Source: Rikenellaceae bacterium
GTDB taxonomy: Bacteria > Bacteroidota > Bacteroidia > Bacteroidales > Rikenellaceae
Length of the DNA stretch: 64,000 nucleotides
Assembly (NCBI GenBank): GCA_021201795.1
Contig: JAJQEF010000003.1
Coordinates: 62,001 to 126,000 of the forward strand
Direction: 5' to 3'
How positions within the stretch are numbered: position 1 is the first letter of the stretch; the number at the start of each line of letters is the position of its first letter. Both the position numbers and the translations under genes were made by a program. This document shows, one piece after another, positions 11,909-23,851 of this stretch. The notes beneath the pieces were generated by a model that was given only the letters and a program-made list of their open reading frames with translations, searched no databases and was not told the origin of the DNA.

Positions 11909-14900
11909 ATGAAGAAAAATAATGGCTTTATCGAGTCTGCTATGAGAAATCATGGCGTAACTCTCTTTATTATACTTCTCCTTATTATAGTAGGTATTTG
12001 GGGACTTATCAAAATGCCGAAACAGGAGTTTCCGTTTTTTACTATAAGACAAGGGGTTATCGTGGGATTATATCCCGGAGCAACTTCGTCGCAAGTTGAG
12101 GAACAGCTGGCAAAACCTCTCGAACAGTTTCTGTTCACATACAAAGAGGTAAAGAAAAGCAAGACATATACGATGTCCCGAAACGGCGTAGTATATGCTA
12201 TGGTGGAACTTGAGGACGATGTGAACAACAAGGATGAAGTGTGGTCCAAGATAAAACATGGACTTACGAATTTTAAAAACCAGCTGCCGACAGGAGTTCT
12301 TGCCGTGATAGCTAATGACGATTTCGGAGATACGTCCGCTCTTATGATATCCCTGCAATCCGACAGCCGTTCTTACCGTGAGTTGGAGAATTATCTTGAA
12401 ACACTCGAAGGAAAACTCCGCAGGATCGAATCGGTATCGAATCTCAGGCGATTCGGGATACAGAAGGAACAGATAAGCGTTTATCTCGACAGAAATCTTC
12501 TCTCTGCTTACGGTATAGATTATAAAACTTTGGGAACCAACCTGTTTGCACAGGGATTCACTACGATAACCGGTACTATCGAAACGGAGACGCAGAATCT
12601 GCCCGTTTACATCGCTCCTGTATTTGATTCTGAGAAAGAAGTAGGGGAGTATACAGCGACCCCTATGGAAAAATAGTAAGACTTAAAGATGTAAGCACTA
12701 TTGTCCGCGAATACGATAAACCGGATAAATATATTCTGCATAACGGTAAAAAATCGATCATACTCTCGCTCGAGATGCGTGAAGGGTACAATATAGTGGA
12801 ATATGGAAGGGATGTAGAGCAGATTTTGCAGTGCTTCATAGCCACGCTTCCGGAAGATGTATCCGTTGAACGAATAGTGGACCAGCCTAAGGTAGTGTAT
12901 GGTTCGGTGACATCGTTTCTGAGGAACCTTGTCATTGCGATAATTATCGTGATAATCGTGATGGTGGTGCTGTTTCCCCTGCGTTCCGCTCTGGTTTCAG
13001 CTACTACGATACCTATAACTATTTTTATATCGATAGGAGTTATGTTCCTTGCCGGTATACCGCTGAATACGGTTACACTTGCTGCTCTCATAGTGGTACT
13101 GGGAATGGTCGTCGATAACTCCATCGTAGTTATCGATGGGTATCAGGAATATCTGGATAAAGGAATTTCACGCTGGCATGCAGCGATCCTCAGCGCTAAA
13201 AACTATGCCGGTTCCATCTTTCTCGCTACGTTGTCTATCTGTATTATATTTTTTCCCCTTCTGCTCATCCTTACCGGAATGTGGTATGATTTCGTAAGGG
13301 ACTTCCCGTGGGCGTTCACGATATGCCTTATGGTATCCTTCATTATGGCTATGATATATGTTCCTTTTATGGAGTATATAGCTATTAAAAGAAGTAAGCC
13401 GTCCGGAGATGGGAAAAAGAAAAAAAAGGATAGTTGATTATGTACAGGGCGGTTATAATTTTATTCTTGATCGGACGTTCAGATTTCCATACCTTACGAT
13501 AGCATTGGTGCTTGGCATTCTCGCTATTTCAGTATTCTATTTCTTTCAACTCGATATCCGTATGTTCTCGAACGCCGACCGAGACCAGTTTGCCGTCGAG
13601 ATATATCTTCCGCAGGGAAGTTCGTTGGAGAGGACGGAAGAAATCGCAGACAGCATGTATAATATACTTATCGGGGATGAGCGTATAAATTCCATTACGG
13701 CGTTCATAGGAACTTATTCTCCGCGCTTCCAGGCAGCTTACGCACCTAATGTTTCTGCAGGGAAAAATTATGCACAGTTTATAGTGAATACTGCATCCAA
13801 TGAGGCTACTATATCGATACTTGATGATTATACGACAAAATACCAGTACCATTTCCCAAATGCCTTCGTACGGTTCAAGCAGATGGATTACCGGCAGTCC
13901 GAAGTTCCGGTTGAGGTACGGTTGTACGGAAACGATATCAATGAACTTACCGCGTATGCGGATTCGGTAATGACGATTCTCAGCAAAGAGGTAAAAGATC
14001 TGGTATGGATCCACACAAACTACGAAGAATTTGTCCCGTCGGTAGAAATACGGATTAATACGGTCGAAGCCTCGAGGCTGGGAATAACGAGGGGAATGGC
14101 TTCTGCGGAGATCGCATCGGTATTCAGCGATGTGTCCGTAGGGGATTTATGGGAAGAGGATTATTCCATTCCTGTGGTATTAAAAACGGATAAAGGATCG
14201 GATTACGACCGTCTCGATAATATAGGCGATCATTATATAGGTACCCTGATCCCCGGGGTATCCGTTCCCATAAGGCAGTTTGAGGGAATAGAGCCTGTCT
14301 GGAACCATGGAAAAATCGTAAGAAGGAACGGTGTGCGTTCGATAAGTATAATGGCCGATGTAAGACGCGGGAGCAGCGAATCGGAGACGTTTACTGAAGT
14401 GAGAAATATTGTAGACAACCGGATCGCCCCAATACTGCCTCCGACAGTGGGCTATGAGTACGGAGGTATATATGAAACCGACCAGGAAGTTATACCGCTT
14501 ATCATTCAGGTTATCCTTTCAGGTGTATTCCTGATCTTCCTGTCATTGATCTACAGTTATAAGAAAGTGAGTGTCTCGTTAGCCGCATTATTAGCTTTGT
14601 TCCTATGCCTCCCCGGAACGGTATGGGGATTATGGCTCACTCGAACACAATTCGGGATTACCTGTATTCTCGGAATAATCAGCCTTATGGGTATAATCAT
14701 AAGAAATGCCATAATGATCTTCGATCATGCCGAGAATCTCCGCAAGAACCATCGGTACAGTGCCCGTCAGGCAGCATATGAAGCAGGTAAAAGGCGTATG
14801 GTTCCGATCTTCCTTACGTCCGCGACCACAGCCATAGGGATACTTCCGATGATATTCAGCAAATCGATGCTTTGGACTCCTATGGGAATTGTGATTTTTT

Positions 14901-14989
14901 CAGGAACATTCGTATCCATGATACTTGTAGTTACGGTTCTGCCTGTAACTTGCTGGAAGATATTTGATAAAGCTAAAATACAAAAGTGA
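11909..14989 (+). pseudogene. RND-family inner-membrane efflux transporter, split by two frameshifts
   Basis: ORFs 11909-12676, 12775-13437 and 13409-14989 form one AcrB/MexB-like protein; frame breaks near 12645 (VYSDPYGKIVRLKDV restored in another frame) and in the A-rich run near 13412-13430. Confidence 0.85.
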
Positions 14990-16281
14990 TGAAAATTAGA
15001 TTTGTGATAACTATATTGCATATCGGTTTTATTTCTATCAGTCTCAGGGCCGGTGAATATACCTTAACCGATTGCGAACAGCTGGCTGTCGATAACAATT
15101 ATGAAATTAAAAACAGCCGGCTCGAAATGGATGATGCCATTCAATCCCGTAAAGAAGCATTTACCAATTATTTCCCGACTGTCGAAGGTGTTGGAACATA
15201 TTTTAATTCGGACAAAAAACTGCTAAAAACTAATTTAGGCCTTCCCGGTCTCCTGCCGCAGCCTATACCGTTCTCGTTGGTGAAATCTGGGACTATGGGA
15301 GGTGTCATGGCGTTCCAACCGATTTTTGTCGGAGGACGGATTGTTAACAGTAACAGACTGGCCAAAGTGGGTGAAGATGTATCGAAACTGCAGTTACAGC
15401 TTACGGAAGACGAAGTGGTTTACCAGACGAATGTATATTTCTGGCAGATCGTTAATCTTACCGAGAAGCTGGAGACCATATCGGTCATTGAAAATATGCT
15501 TCAGAATCTCAAAAAAGATGTCGATATGGCGGTTCAGGCAGGCGTTAAGACCCGAAATGAACTTCTGCGTGTCGAACTAAAGATCCATGAGACCGAGAGT
15601 AACCGGTTAACTGTGGGAAATAGCCTTGAGGTAAGTAAAATGTTGCTTGCTCAATTTATAGGTGTGGATACAGAGAACTTTAATATAGACTACACATTCG
15701 ATGGGGAACTTTTTCATCCGCAGAATTTATTCCGGGATCCGGATGATGCCGTTATGAACCGCTATGAAACGAAATTGCTTGAAGAAAGTGTTAATGCAGC
15801 AAGGTTGAAAACAAAATTTTATTCCGGTGAACGCCTACCCTCCGTTTGTATCGGAGGAGGCTATATTCATAACGGGTTGATGAACAAGCCGGTTAATGCA
15901 GGTGTCATTTATGCTTCGGTTTCAGTTCCTGTTTCAGGATGGTGGAGCGGTGCTCATGCGCGTAAACGTGGTAAAATTTCGGAGTTGAAAGCTGAAAATG
16001 AGATGGTCAATTCAATCGAACTTATGACAGTGGAAATCAATAATGTATGGAACGAGGTCGTAGAGTCTTATGAACAAATACTTATTGCTGAGAAATCGAT
16101 CCTATCGTCTCAGGAAAATCTAAGGATAGTGAATAATTCATACAACGCGGTAACCGTTCCATTGTCTGAACTGCTGGATGCACAGGTTTTATACCAGCAA
16201 AGCAGGAACCAATACAGTAATGCTTTTAGCGAGTATAAAATGCGAATTTTGAAATATATTCAAATAACCAAGGAAAATTAA
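14986..16281 (+). CDS. TolC-family outer membrane efflux protein
   Basis: 431 aa, signal peptide, long helical pattern, start overlaps RND stop (ATGA-type coupling). Confidence 0.85.
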   Translation: MMKIRFVITILHIGFISISLRAGEYTLTDCEQLAVDNNYEIKNSRLEMDDAIQSRKEAFTNYFPTVEGVGTYFNSDKKLLKTNLGLPGLLPQPIPFSLVKSGTMGGVMAFQPIFVGGRIVNSNRLAKVGEDVSKLQLQLTEDEVVYQTNVYFWQIVNLTEKLETISVIENMLQNLKKDVDMAVQAGVKTRNELLRVELKIHETESNRLTVGNSLEVSKMLLAQFIGVDTENFNIDYTFDGELFHPQNLFRDPDDAVMNRYETKLLEESVNAARLKTKFYSGERLPSVCIGGGYIHNGLMNKPVNAGVIYASVSVPVSGWWSGAHARKRGKISELKAENEMVNSIELMTVEINNVWNEVVESYEQILIAEKSILSSQENLRIVNNSYNAVTVPLSELLDAQVLYQQSRNQYSNAFSEYKMRILKYIQITKEN

Positions 16282-16402
16282 AACAGTACAAATATTTTCA
16301 AAAAAATATTTTTAAATTTTTTCAAGTAATATCGGAGAAATACATTTAAATGGCAGGTTATCCTCGCTGTAATTGTTTTTATGTTAATAAAAAATTGATA
16401 TA

Positions 16403-17717
16403 TTGCAGTGTGAGAAATTTAAAATTTTAATTGTGAGAAAATTTTATCTGCTGTTTATTGCAATTATTTTATTCGGATGTACGAAGGAGGATCCGGATGA
16501 TATTGAAGATCGTTTTGAGATTATCCCTTCTTATCAGGATCGGTTGTTGACGGAACTTAATGTTTTTTTAGAGAATTTCTATCCCGGAACTAAAAGTTCG
16601 GATCTTGGCATAAAGGATTTTTATACGCTGACTTCACAGAAAACAAAAACAGACTACCGTGAAAATATACCGGACACCATAATGCATATAATTAATTTCC
16701 GCGACGGATATGCCGTAATGGGCCATAATCTTCCGTCCAATATGCTTGCTTTTGTGGAGAAGGGAGATCTCGATATTTCCTTTTTTGAAAATGTGGATAT
16801 CGATAAATATCTTGTGAGATCGGAAGCTAACGATATCATTTTTTCTGATGAAGAGGAATATATCCGTGATATGACCGATGCGGAAACCATGAATTTCATT
16901 TCTGAAATGTTGCTTATATCGTCTGTGAAATTCCAACACTTGCAATCTCAAGAAGTATTGGAAAGTAAATCTGATTTTGTTTTTAATGTTGGACTATTGT
17001 TGAATATAAAGTGGCCCCAAACCTCTCCTTTTAACACGTGGATATCATTTGTTAGGCTACACTGTTGTCGCCGGATGTTCTAATATAGCTGTAGGCCAAA
17101 TGTGCGCATATCATAAATTTCCTAATTATTTTCCTGAAACTGGTTTACCGATTTCGGAATCCGAATGGAATCTTATCAGAACAGTTGAAAGCTATAATAA
17201 TGGTGTGTATAACGCAGGCTCAAATAACGCGAAGAACTTGGTTTGTTTGGTGATTAGCGATCTGGGTAAAGGAAATAAATCATCGTGGGGAATAAAGCAA
17301 ACAAGTACCAGCCGGGCCAATGTCTGCCGTTACTTGTTAAGATTAGGGTATTCTAATGTCTCGACTTTTAATTATAGTCACGGAGGTATTTCAACTATGT
17401 TGGCGAGTGGCTATCCTGTATTGGTAAGAGGGGATAAAATTGTGAGCAGCAATGACGATATGGATGGAGAATTGGCAGACCATATGTGGGTAATAGACGG
17501 ATATGGTTCAGTCGCTTCATTGACAGGTTCGTCACGTATAAGTTTGGTGCACTGTAATTTCGGATGGGGAGGAATAGCTGATGGCTGGTATACTTCCGGT
17601 ATATTCGAGTTATATGGTTCGAGATGGATGCATGACCAGAATGTCGGAGATAATATTGGAGTTCAGAATGATTATTATCAATACAATTTAAAATATATAT
17701 TCTATGTATTACCATAA
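16403..17717 (+). pseudogene. Peptidase family C10 (streptopain-like) with propeptide, lipoprotein-like N-terminus; one frameshift near 17047
   Basis: Catalytic-region motif VVAGCSNIAVGQMCAYHKFP, His region DHMWVIDGYG, HCNFGWGGIADGWYTSGIF; N-terminal half in 16403-17083, catalytic half in 17049-17717 in a different frame. Confidence 0.75.
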
Positions 17718-18495
17718 ATTAAAATACCTTATCCCTGTGATTATGCTGTTCTGTTCCTGTAGTTCCGGTGACGATAATCAAGGAGGTGAAGAACTGGTGC
17801 TTCTGGAGTCGTTCGTAACATATTATTATGAACTCGAATCCGTAAAATTATCTTCCGAGAACAATTATATCCGGATTTATGAGAGTCTCTCCGGAGAATA
17901 TTACTGCTACGATGAAAGAAACAACCGGTCGCCCGAGAATTATTTGAAATACAAGGAACTGAGAAACCATTATAATGACACCGGTTATCATGCCGAGATC
18001 AATCTTATGGTGAATCCCATTCCCAATCGTTTTCTTGCTGATATTTTTGAAAGCGTGGAAATTGTCAGCGATACTGATTTCGATACGGATCATCCCGCAG
18101 GAACTTCTTTAGCTGATATAAGTTTATTCTATACACTTACTCCATTTTATTTTATTGAGAATGGCTACAGATATTTCGATTGGGACAATTATTCGGAAAG
18201 CAGGGAAGTATTGTATCATTTCCCGAGGACGGGAAATAATTACGGTAGTTATTTAGTCGAGGGCATAAATACACTTTATCCGGTTAAAGCCTTGGCAAGC
18301 GAATTAACGGTAGAAGATCTTTCATTGCTGGGGCGTGGTAAAGCAGGTGTGGCCAATCCGACCAATGACGATCCCATCGCAATTATCGATTTTGTGAAAC
18401 TGCCGGAACAGAAAGGTACGCATATATTTACCGTTACTTTAAAAAATACGGACGGAAAAGAATTTTCAGGTAAAGTATCGATGCTATTCGATTAA
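17704..18495 (+). CDS. Lipoprotein of unknown function, translationally overlapping the C10 peptidase gene
   Basis: Signal peptide and lipobox LIPVIMLFCSCSS; start lies 14 nt inside the upstream gene. Confidence 0.7.
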   Translation: MYYHKLKYLIPVIMLFCSCSSGDDNQGGEELVLLESFVTYYYELESVKLSSENNYIRIYESLSGEYYCYDERNNRSPENYLKYKELRNHYNDTGYHAEINLMVNPIPNRFLADIFESVEIVSDTDFDTDHPAGTSLADISLFYTLTPFYFIENGYRYFDWDNYSESREVLYHFPRTGNNYGSYLVEGINTLYPVKALASELTVEDLSLLGRGKAGVANPTNDDPIAIIDFVKLPEQKGTHIFTVTLKNTDGKEFSGKVSMLFD

Positions 18496-18526
18496 TTCCA
18501 TTGATCTGAGGTTAGTTAAAACCATA

Positions 18527-18560
18527 AAAACCACCCTGCTTGATTTAAGCAGGGTGGTTT
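18527..18560. terminator. Bidirectional terminator between convergent genes
   Basis: AACCACCCTGCTT-GATTT-AAGCAGGGTGGTT hairpin flanked by A and T runs. Confidence 0.85.
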
Positions 18561-18572
18561 AAGTATTTTATC

Positions 18573-20618
18573 TTACTGGAAACAACCTAATGTAGTTCCG
18601 GTATAATCTTCTCCGATCACATCTCCTACTCCGATCAACCGAGTTGTTTTAGGTCTCAGGAAGTTTATTACAGGCAGACTTCCATCAGCCTGGCGCGGAC
18701 GCGTAAGTTCGTTTTCATCCAGACTAATAAAATCTGCATCAGAGAGAGACATCGCTGTGGGCAGGAATGAATTCATACCTATCTCGCACCTGTCGTGGTT
18801 TACGTTGATTATATCAAGTCCTGAAGTACGCGGACTGTAAGACAGGTTGTTTTTAATTATGTGTCCATAACCGCCGTCCGGATCGTCCTGTGCAGGTAAT
18901 TCAGGTGATAAACGGTTCAGCATGTTAAAGTTGGATGGATTCCGGTATCCGGTATTGTTATAGAAATTAATTCCACCGAGATGATGGTTGGCATAGAATC
19001 CCTGATTTTTGTTGTAATAGGCAAGACATCCTCTTACGGTGTGTCGCGGTACGTTATTAAAATCAATATCTACAGCGCTCTCCATTCCGTATCCGCCAGA
19101 TTTAAACCCGGAACCGTCCCCCGCACTGGTCGTGGAATTAGGTTTGTATCCATTGTAGAATGCCCAGCAGTTTTCAATCGTAACAGGCGCGAATGCATTT
19201 ATAAGGTCGAATCCGTCATCGCTGTTCCACCATGCACGGCAGCCACGGAAAACATTACCTGTGTGGCCCGAGTTAGGAACATGAGCACCGAATCCGTCGA
19301 CGTTTCCGCCTGAACCGTTCTCGGAAACAGGGTCGTAGTTATTGTAAGCATCGCAGTTAAGTACGAGATTGTTCATTCCCCTGGTTAGATAAAAACCTAT
19401 TGCCATACCGTCGTGCATAGAAAGATTTTCGTATATATTATTATTTCCTCCATCGTTACGGAAGCATTCCGATTGAGTATGGTCAGTTATGGTTACTTGA
19501 GTGCTAACTACTTCAAAGTTTTTGAAATGATGGTAATGTTTTGATACGTAGAATACGGCAACTCTTTGGTTTGCTGGTTTTACCTGTGAAAGGTCAAATA
19601 CCGGACGTTCGTCCCTGAATCCCCAGACGCATATACGTTTGCTCGAGGTTCCTGATTTCTCTGAAAAATCGAAAACACAAGCATATAAACCGCTGTTGGA
19701 TGAACCCATTATCTGATCCTCCGTAATGACGTAGGTTCCCTCCCGTATAAAGATGGTATCTCCCGGTTCCATAGCCTGATAAGCCCTCGGCAGGGTCGCG
19801 AAGGGACGTCTGAATGTTCCTGGATTGGAGTCGTCTCCGTCTGTCGCTATGAAATAAGCATTCTCGTAAATTATCTCTGTACCCCATAAAGCATACAGTG
19901 TAATATCTTCCGTAACCACGTCGGAATCAAAATCCCACGGATTTTCACATTCCGCTTCTTTGAACCATCCGTCGAAGTAGAAATCGTCTTTTTCAGGATC
20001 TTGCGGTTTGGTAACTTTCTGTCCTTCGATAACGGTAACATCGCTTATCTCGCTACCGCCCTGAGTGTCAAAAGTAACTGTATAAGTTGCCGAAGCCACC
20101 CAATATGCATAAAGTGTAAGATCCGAATTTACCACATCATTGTCGAAATCCCATGCGTTTTCGCAAGCTGCTTCTTTATACCATCCGCTGAAAATATATC
20201 CGTCTTTGGTTGGAGCATTCGGCTCGGCGATCTTCTGACCTTCAGCGACAATTCTGGGACTTATGGTACTACCTCCTTGGGTGTTGAAAGTTACTGTATA
20301 AGAAACTACGTCCTCAGCAATCCAATAAGCGTGGAGTGTAAGATTCGACATTACTACATCCGTATCGAAATCCCATTCGTTAGCATAGGTTCCCTCCTTG
20401 AACCATCCGCTAAAAATATATCCGTATCTGACAGGATCCGTAGGTTTGGAAACTTTCTGGCCTTCGGAAAGTGTTTGTGCTTCCACTTCCGTACCACCAT
20501 GGGAATTAAACGTGACCGAATAGATCGGCACTTCCGTCTCCTTGTCGGAGTCGCTGCACCCCACAGTGCCAAGCAGTACCCCAAGTATTGCCAATAAAAA
20601 AGTAAAAAATCGTTTCAT
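18573..20618 (-). CDS. Right-handed beta-helix pectate lyase-like lipoprotein (PL9-like) with three N-terminal Listeria-Bacteroides (InlB) repeats
   Basis: Lipobox LLGTVGCSDSDK; three repeats of VTF(N/D)xxGGxxxxxxxxxEGQKxxxPxxPxxxxYxFxGWxKExxxxxxWDFDxDVVxxxxTLxAxW; catalytic region starts YFIATDGDDSNPGTFRRPFATLPRAYQAMEPGDTIFIREGTY. Confidence 0.8.
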   Translation of the reverse strand: MKRFFTFLLAILGVLLGTVGCSDSDKETEVPIYSVTFNSHGGTEVEAQTLSEGQKVSKPTDPVRYGYIFSGWFKEGTYANEWDFDTDVVMSNLTLHAYWIAEDVVSYTVTFNTQGGSTISPRIVAEGQKIAEPNAPTKDGYIFSGWYKEAACENAWDFDNDVVNSDLTLYAYWVASATYTVTFDTQGGSEISDVTVIEGQKVTKPQDPEKDDFYFDGWFKEAECENPWDFDSDVVTEDITLYALWGTEIIYENAYFIATDGDDSNPGTFRRPFATLPRAYQAMEPGDTIFIREGTYVITEDQIMGSSNSGLYACVFDFSEKSGTSSKRICVWGFRDERPVFDLSQVKPANQRVAVFYVSKHYHHFKNFEVVSTQVTITDHTQSECFRNDGGNNNIYENLSMHDGMAIGFYLTRGMNNLVLNCDAYNNYDPVSENGSGGNVDGFGAHVPNSGHTGNVFRGCRAWWNSDDGFDLINAFAPVTIENCWAFYNGYKPNSTTSAGDGSGFKSGGYGMESAVDIDFNNVPRHTVRGCLAYYNKNQGFYANHHLGGINFYNNTGYRNPSNFNMLNRLSPELPAQDDPDGGYGHIIKNNLSYSPRTSGLDIINVNHDRCEIGMNSFLPTAMSLSDADFISLDENELTRPRQADGSLPVINFLRPKTTRLIGVGDVIGEDYTGTTLGCFQ

Positions 20619-21092
20619 AATAGTTAGTTTATAAGTTTTAATAATGTTTTATTAAGAGAAGTGTCAAATAAGGGAACTAAACTCTTTGAATGTTATCGAA
20701 TTCTATATATTCGAACGTTAAATATTAGTTTTTTAATCTGAGACAAATATAATAAAAATATGGAGTATTAAAAAATACGGATTTATTTTTGTCTATCTTA
20801 GTTTAAATTGTTACAAAGAGTTGTTTAAAGTGATACTCCAGGTAATTTTTTTACATTAGGGAGTTCTGATATCTCTCCAATATTTTAGATGGGTTTGGCA
20901 AGCATTACGGTTTACAGTGCCTTCGATATCGTCCGGTCACAAAGGTTCACTGCGCCTGTTATTTTAATCACGGATATTCCTTATATTTCGTCCATTGCTT
21001 TTCTAAAGAGGTAAAGGGTTGGAATGACCCGACTCTTTTTATTGCCAAGATTTAGTATTTTTGGCACTTACGAACAAAATAAAAACAGAATA

Positions 21093-21575
21093 ATGAGTAA
21101 AGCATTAGTAGTAATTGATATTCAAAACGATATAACAAAGAATTACAAAGAGATAATCGACAATATAAATAAATCAATAGATTGGGCTGTTGAAAATGAT
21201 ATTCATGTCGTTTATATCAGGCATGAAAACCTGTCAGCCGGCACGAGAACATTTAAACCTAATACTCGTGGTGCTGAATTAGCACCGGACCTGAAAATAG
21301 TTTCTCAAAATATTTTTATCAAGTCCAAAGGGAACGCCTTAACCAGCGGTGAATTCACAGGTTTCATTAATAAAAAAGGCATAGATGAATTCTACATAAC
21401 AGGTGCAGATGCTATCGCCTGTATCAAATCGACATGCTTCAATATGCGCAAAGCAGAATATATTGTTAATGTTCTTTCGGATTGCATTACAAGCTATGAT
21501 AAAAGAAAAATCGAAGACATGCTATACTATTATAAAAGTAAAGGCTGTCAATTAATGAGCCTCAATGACCTTTAA
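21093..21575 (+). CDS. Isochorismatase-family cysteine hydrolase
   Basis: MSKALVVIDIQND..., central ITGADAIACIKSTCFNM cysteine motif; start at ATG 21093 preferred over the longer ORF. Confidence 0.75.
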   Translation: MSKALVVIDIQNDITKNYKEIIDNINKSIDWAVENDIHVVYIRHENLSAGTRTFKPNTRGAELAPDLKIVSQNIFIKSKGNALTSGEFTGFINKKGIDEFYITGADAIACIKSTCFNMRKAEYIVNVLSDCITSYDKRKIEDMLYYYKSKGCQLMSLNDL

Positions 21576-21756
21576 TGATATTGAGGATAATATCTAATAC
21601 GGTATATATGTATTTTTATTACTACATTTACTCTAAAAGATGCACATTGATAAGAATAGCACGGGATAGATCGACCAAATGTTGATGTCCACGTATGGCG
21701 TGTTCAATCAATCAAAAATTTAGATTAATACGGGATGCTTTTAAGTAATAGGTGAA

Positions 21757-22242
21757 TTACCCATAAATCGTATTCCACGGCGAGTCAAGGTATTCATCGT
21801 CCATCCACGGTTTAACTATTTCAATGAATTTGCGCACACCGCCGTCTTTCACAAAACGTTTCCATATTTTATTCCCATCGGGTACGTTTTCGCGTTCATA
21901 ATTTCGAGTGAGAAGATCCTTCAGGTATGCTTCAATAGCCTTATCAATTTTTTTAAACCGTTCTTTTTCGTAGTTGATCTCTACCACGTATTTTTTTCCT
22001 TCTCTTTTTAATTCGAGACAGGTAGCCGTTACCATATTTAAATATTTATCGGAATACTGAAAACCGATACATTGAAAATCACTATAGGTTCGTCTTAATG
22101 TCATTTTTATGTCTCCATCAAGAACAGAGAATTGAACCTCTTCCGCAAATGTTTCCCGTCCCACTGAATTAGGGTTGTCGGCAAATATCTGGATATTAAA
22201 AGCTAATAGGAGAATTGTGAACAGTAGTGTCTTTATTTTCAT
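21757..22242 (-). CDS. Hypothetical secreted protein
   Basis: 161 aa with N-terminal signal peptide MKIKTLLFTILLLAFNIQIFA. Confidence 0.55.
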   Translation of the reverse strand: MKIKTLLFTILLLAFNIQIFADNPNSVGRETFAEEVQFSVLDGDIKMTLRRTYSDFQCIGFQYSDKYLNMVTATCLELKREGKKYVVEINYEKERFKKIDKAIEAYLKDLLTRNYERENVPDGNKIWKRFVKDGGVRKFIEIVKPWMDDEYLDSPWNTIYG

Positions 22243-22668
22243 TGTTTAGTGTTTAATAAATTTTATAAAACGCTTTACGTTTTCAATGAGTCTGTTTAAA
22301 CAAGCATCGCGTTCGATAAAGGGTCGATTCTGAATTAAGAATGGATTACCCATTAATCAATCATGAATTTTGCATAAATATACATAAAGTATTGTATGTA
22401 TTATTCATCAATGTCGAATAATAAATTTACCACAGCAATTTGACAGTAGTTTTTACCAACTATTCTCCGGAGGTCGAAAAGCTCTTCCAGTGGTCCGTCC
22501 GTTGGTAGATGACGGTGATAACTGATCCTGATAACGAACCGTACAGACCAACTTCTTGCTGAAGCAGGGTAGTGTTTGAACAAAAGAACGATCGGGAAAT
22601 AAGTCCGAAAACCGTTTGTGGACTGGGAGAAGGTTAAGATAATATTAACCCAAGTAAATCTATATAAA

Positions 22669-22688
22669 AAGCAGGCTTACGCCTGCTT
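22669..22688. terminator. Terminator downstream of hsp20
   Basis: AAGCAGGC-TTAC-GCCTGCTT hairpin with flanking A/T runs. Confidence 0.7.
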
Positions 22689-22703
22689 ATTTTTATGACC
22701 GAA

Positions 22704-23168
22704 TTATTTTATGTCGATAAGTTTTGTCGTTTCCGGCTCAACCTTCGCCTGTTTTTTAGGAATCTCAATGTTAAGAATTCCATTATCTACCTTCGCCTCT
22801 ATCCGTTCTATATCCGCATTCTCCGGAAGGATCATACTTTGGCGGAATGACGAAAAAGAGAACTCACGTCGGAGATACCTGCCGTTGTTGTGTTTTTCAT
22901 TGGCTTCGTTTTTTTTCTCTGTGATAACCACAAGCTGATTACCTTCCTTCAATTCAATCCGGCAGTCTTCTTTGGTTAATCCGGGAGCCGCTACTTCCAT
23001 TTTGTAGGCCTTGTCATTCTCAATAATATTGACGGCAGGTGCGGTTGAATTCGGTCTTTCAAGCCATTCATTTCCGAAAAAATCGTTAAAAATACTCGGA
23101 ATTGAAAGCCAGTTTGCTCTTCTTACTGGTAACATAACTTTATCCTCCTTTATTTTTAAGTTTGACAT
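22704..23168 (-). CDS. Hsp20/alpha-crystallin small heat shock protein
   Basis: alpha-crystallin domain: YKMEVAAPGLTKEDCRIELKEGNQLVV...YLRREFSFSSFRQSMILPENADIERIEAKVDNGILNIEIPK; ATG at 23168 or 23129. Confidence 0.9.
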   Translation of the reverse strand: MSNLKIKEDKVMLPVRRANWLSIPSIFNDFFGNEWLERPNSTAPAVNIIENDKAYKMEVAAPGLTKEDCRIELKEGNQLVVITEKKNEANEKHNNGRYLRREFSFSSFRQSMILPENADIERIEAKVDNGILNIEIPKKQAKVEPETTKLIDIK

Positions 23169-23725
23169 TTTCGTTTGCGGTAAATAACCGCTTGTATCCT
23201 TAGAAATACAAACAAAATGCCATCTGTAATTTTACTTAAAAGACTGACAACTTGACATTATTTTCAGTTTATGGTGTCACAAAATGACAATTTTTCAGAT
23301 TAAGGCTCTCGCGACACGTTACGGTCATAAATCCTTCGTGTGGAGAATGATCTCCATATAATGGACGAACGGCAGTGTGGTCGCGAGTTCTGACTAGTAA
23401 TTATCGGATAACTGCATGGAATAATCCATTATGTTCGGTTATTACCGCCGATCCGGAAATTCAATTCGCCTCATTGGGGCTACTCCCATTCTGGTTACGT
23501 CCTATCCGATGAAACCATACTAATGGTTCCTATTGTATGCGCTTTGTCAGAAATGAAGAACGGAGTAGAAGCTGAATATTAGGAAGTATGGAAGATGGAA
23601 ATTGTTTTACGGGAAATAAACTTATTAAATAATCTATGTGGATCTACGCACGGACCTACTTTAACATTAACAAAAATGCAACTCACTTAATTATAGTGAA
23701 TTGCATTTTCTTTTTAATCATCTCG

Positions 23726-23798
23726 TGGTCCCTCAGGGGCTCGAACCCTGGACCCCAACATTAAGAGTGTCGTGCTCTACCAGCTGAGCTAAAGGACC
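23726..23798 (-). tRNA. tRNA-Lys (anticodon CTT)
   Basis: Reverse strand GGTCCTTTAGCTCAGCTGGTAGAGCACGACACTCTTAATGTTGGGGTCCAGGGTTCGAGCCCCTGAGGGACCA folds into a cloverleaf; anticodon loop CTCTTAA; T loop TTCGAGC. Confidence 0.95.
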
Positions 23799-23851
23799 GA
23801 CATAATAAGGTTTAGAGTTGCAAATGTATCAATCTTTAGCATAAAAACAAA

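Noticed and set aside
22401-22583. 60-aa minus-strand ORF with protein-like segment YHRHLPTDGPLEELFDLRRIVGKNYCQIAVVNLLFDIDE
   Set aside because: May be a remnant of a real gene but no family recognised and no start context; insufficient support.
23400-23620. Possible decayed coding sequence HSGYVLSDETILMVPIVCALSEMKNGVEAEY
   Set aside because: Only short open stretches with stops; no identifiable family.
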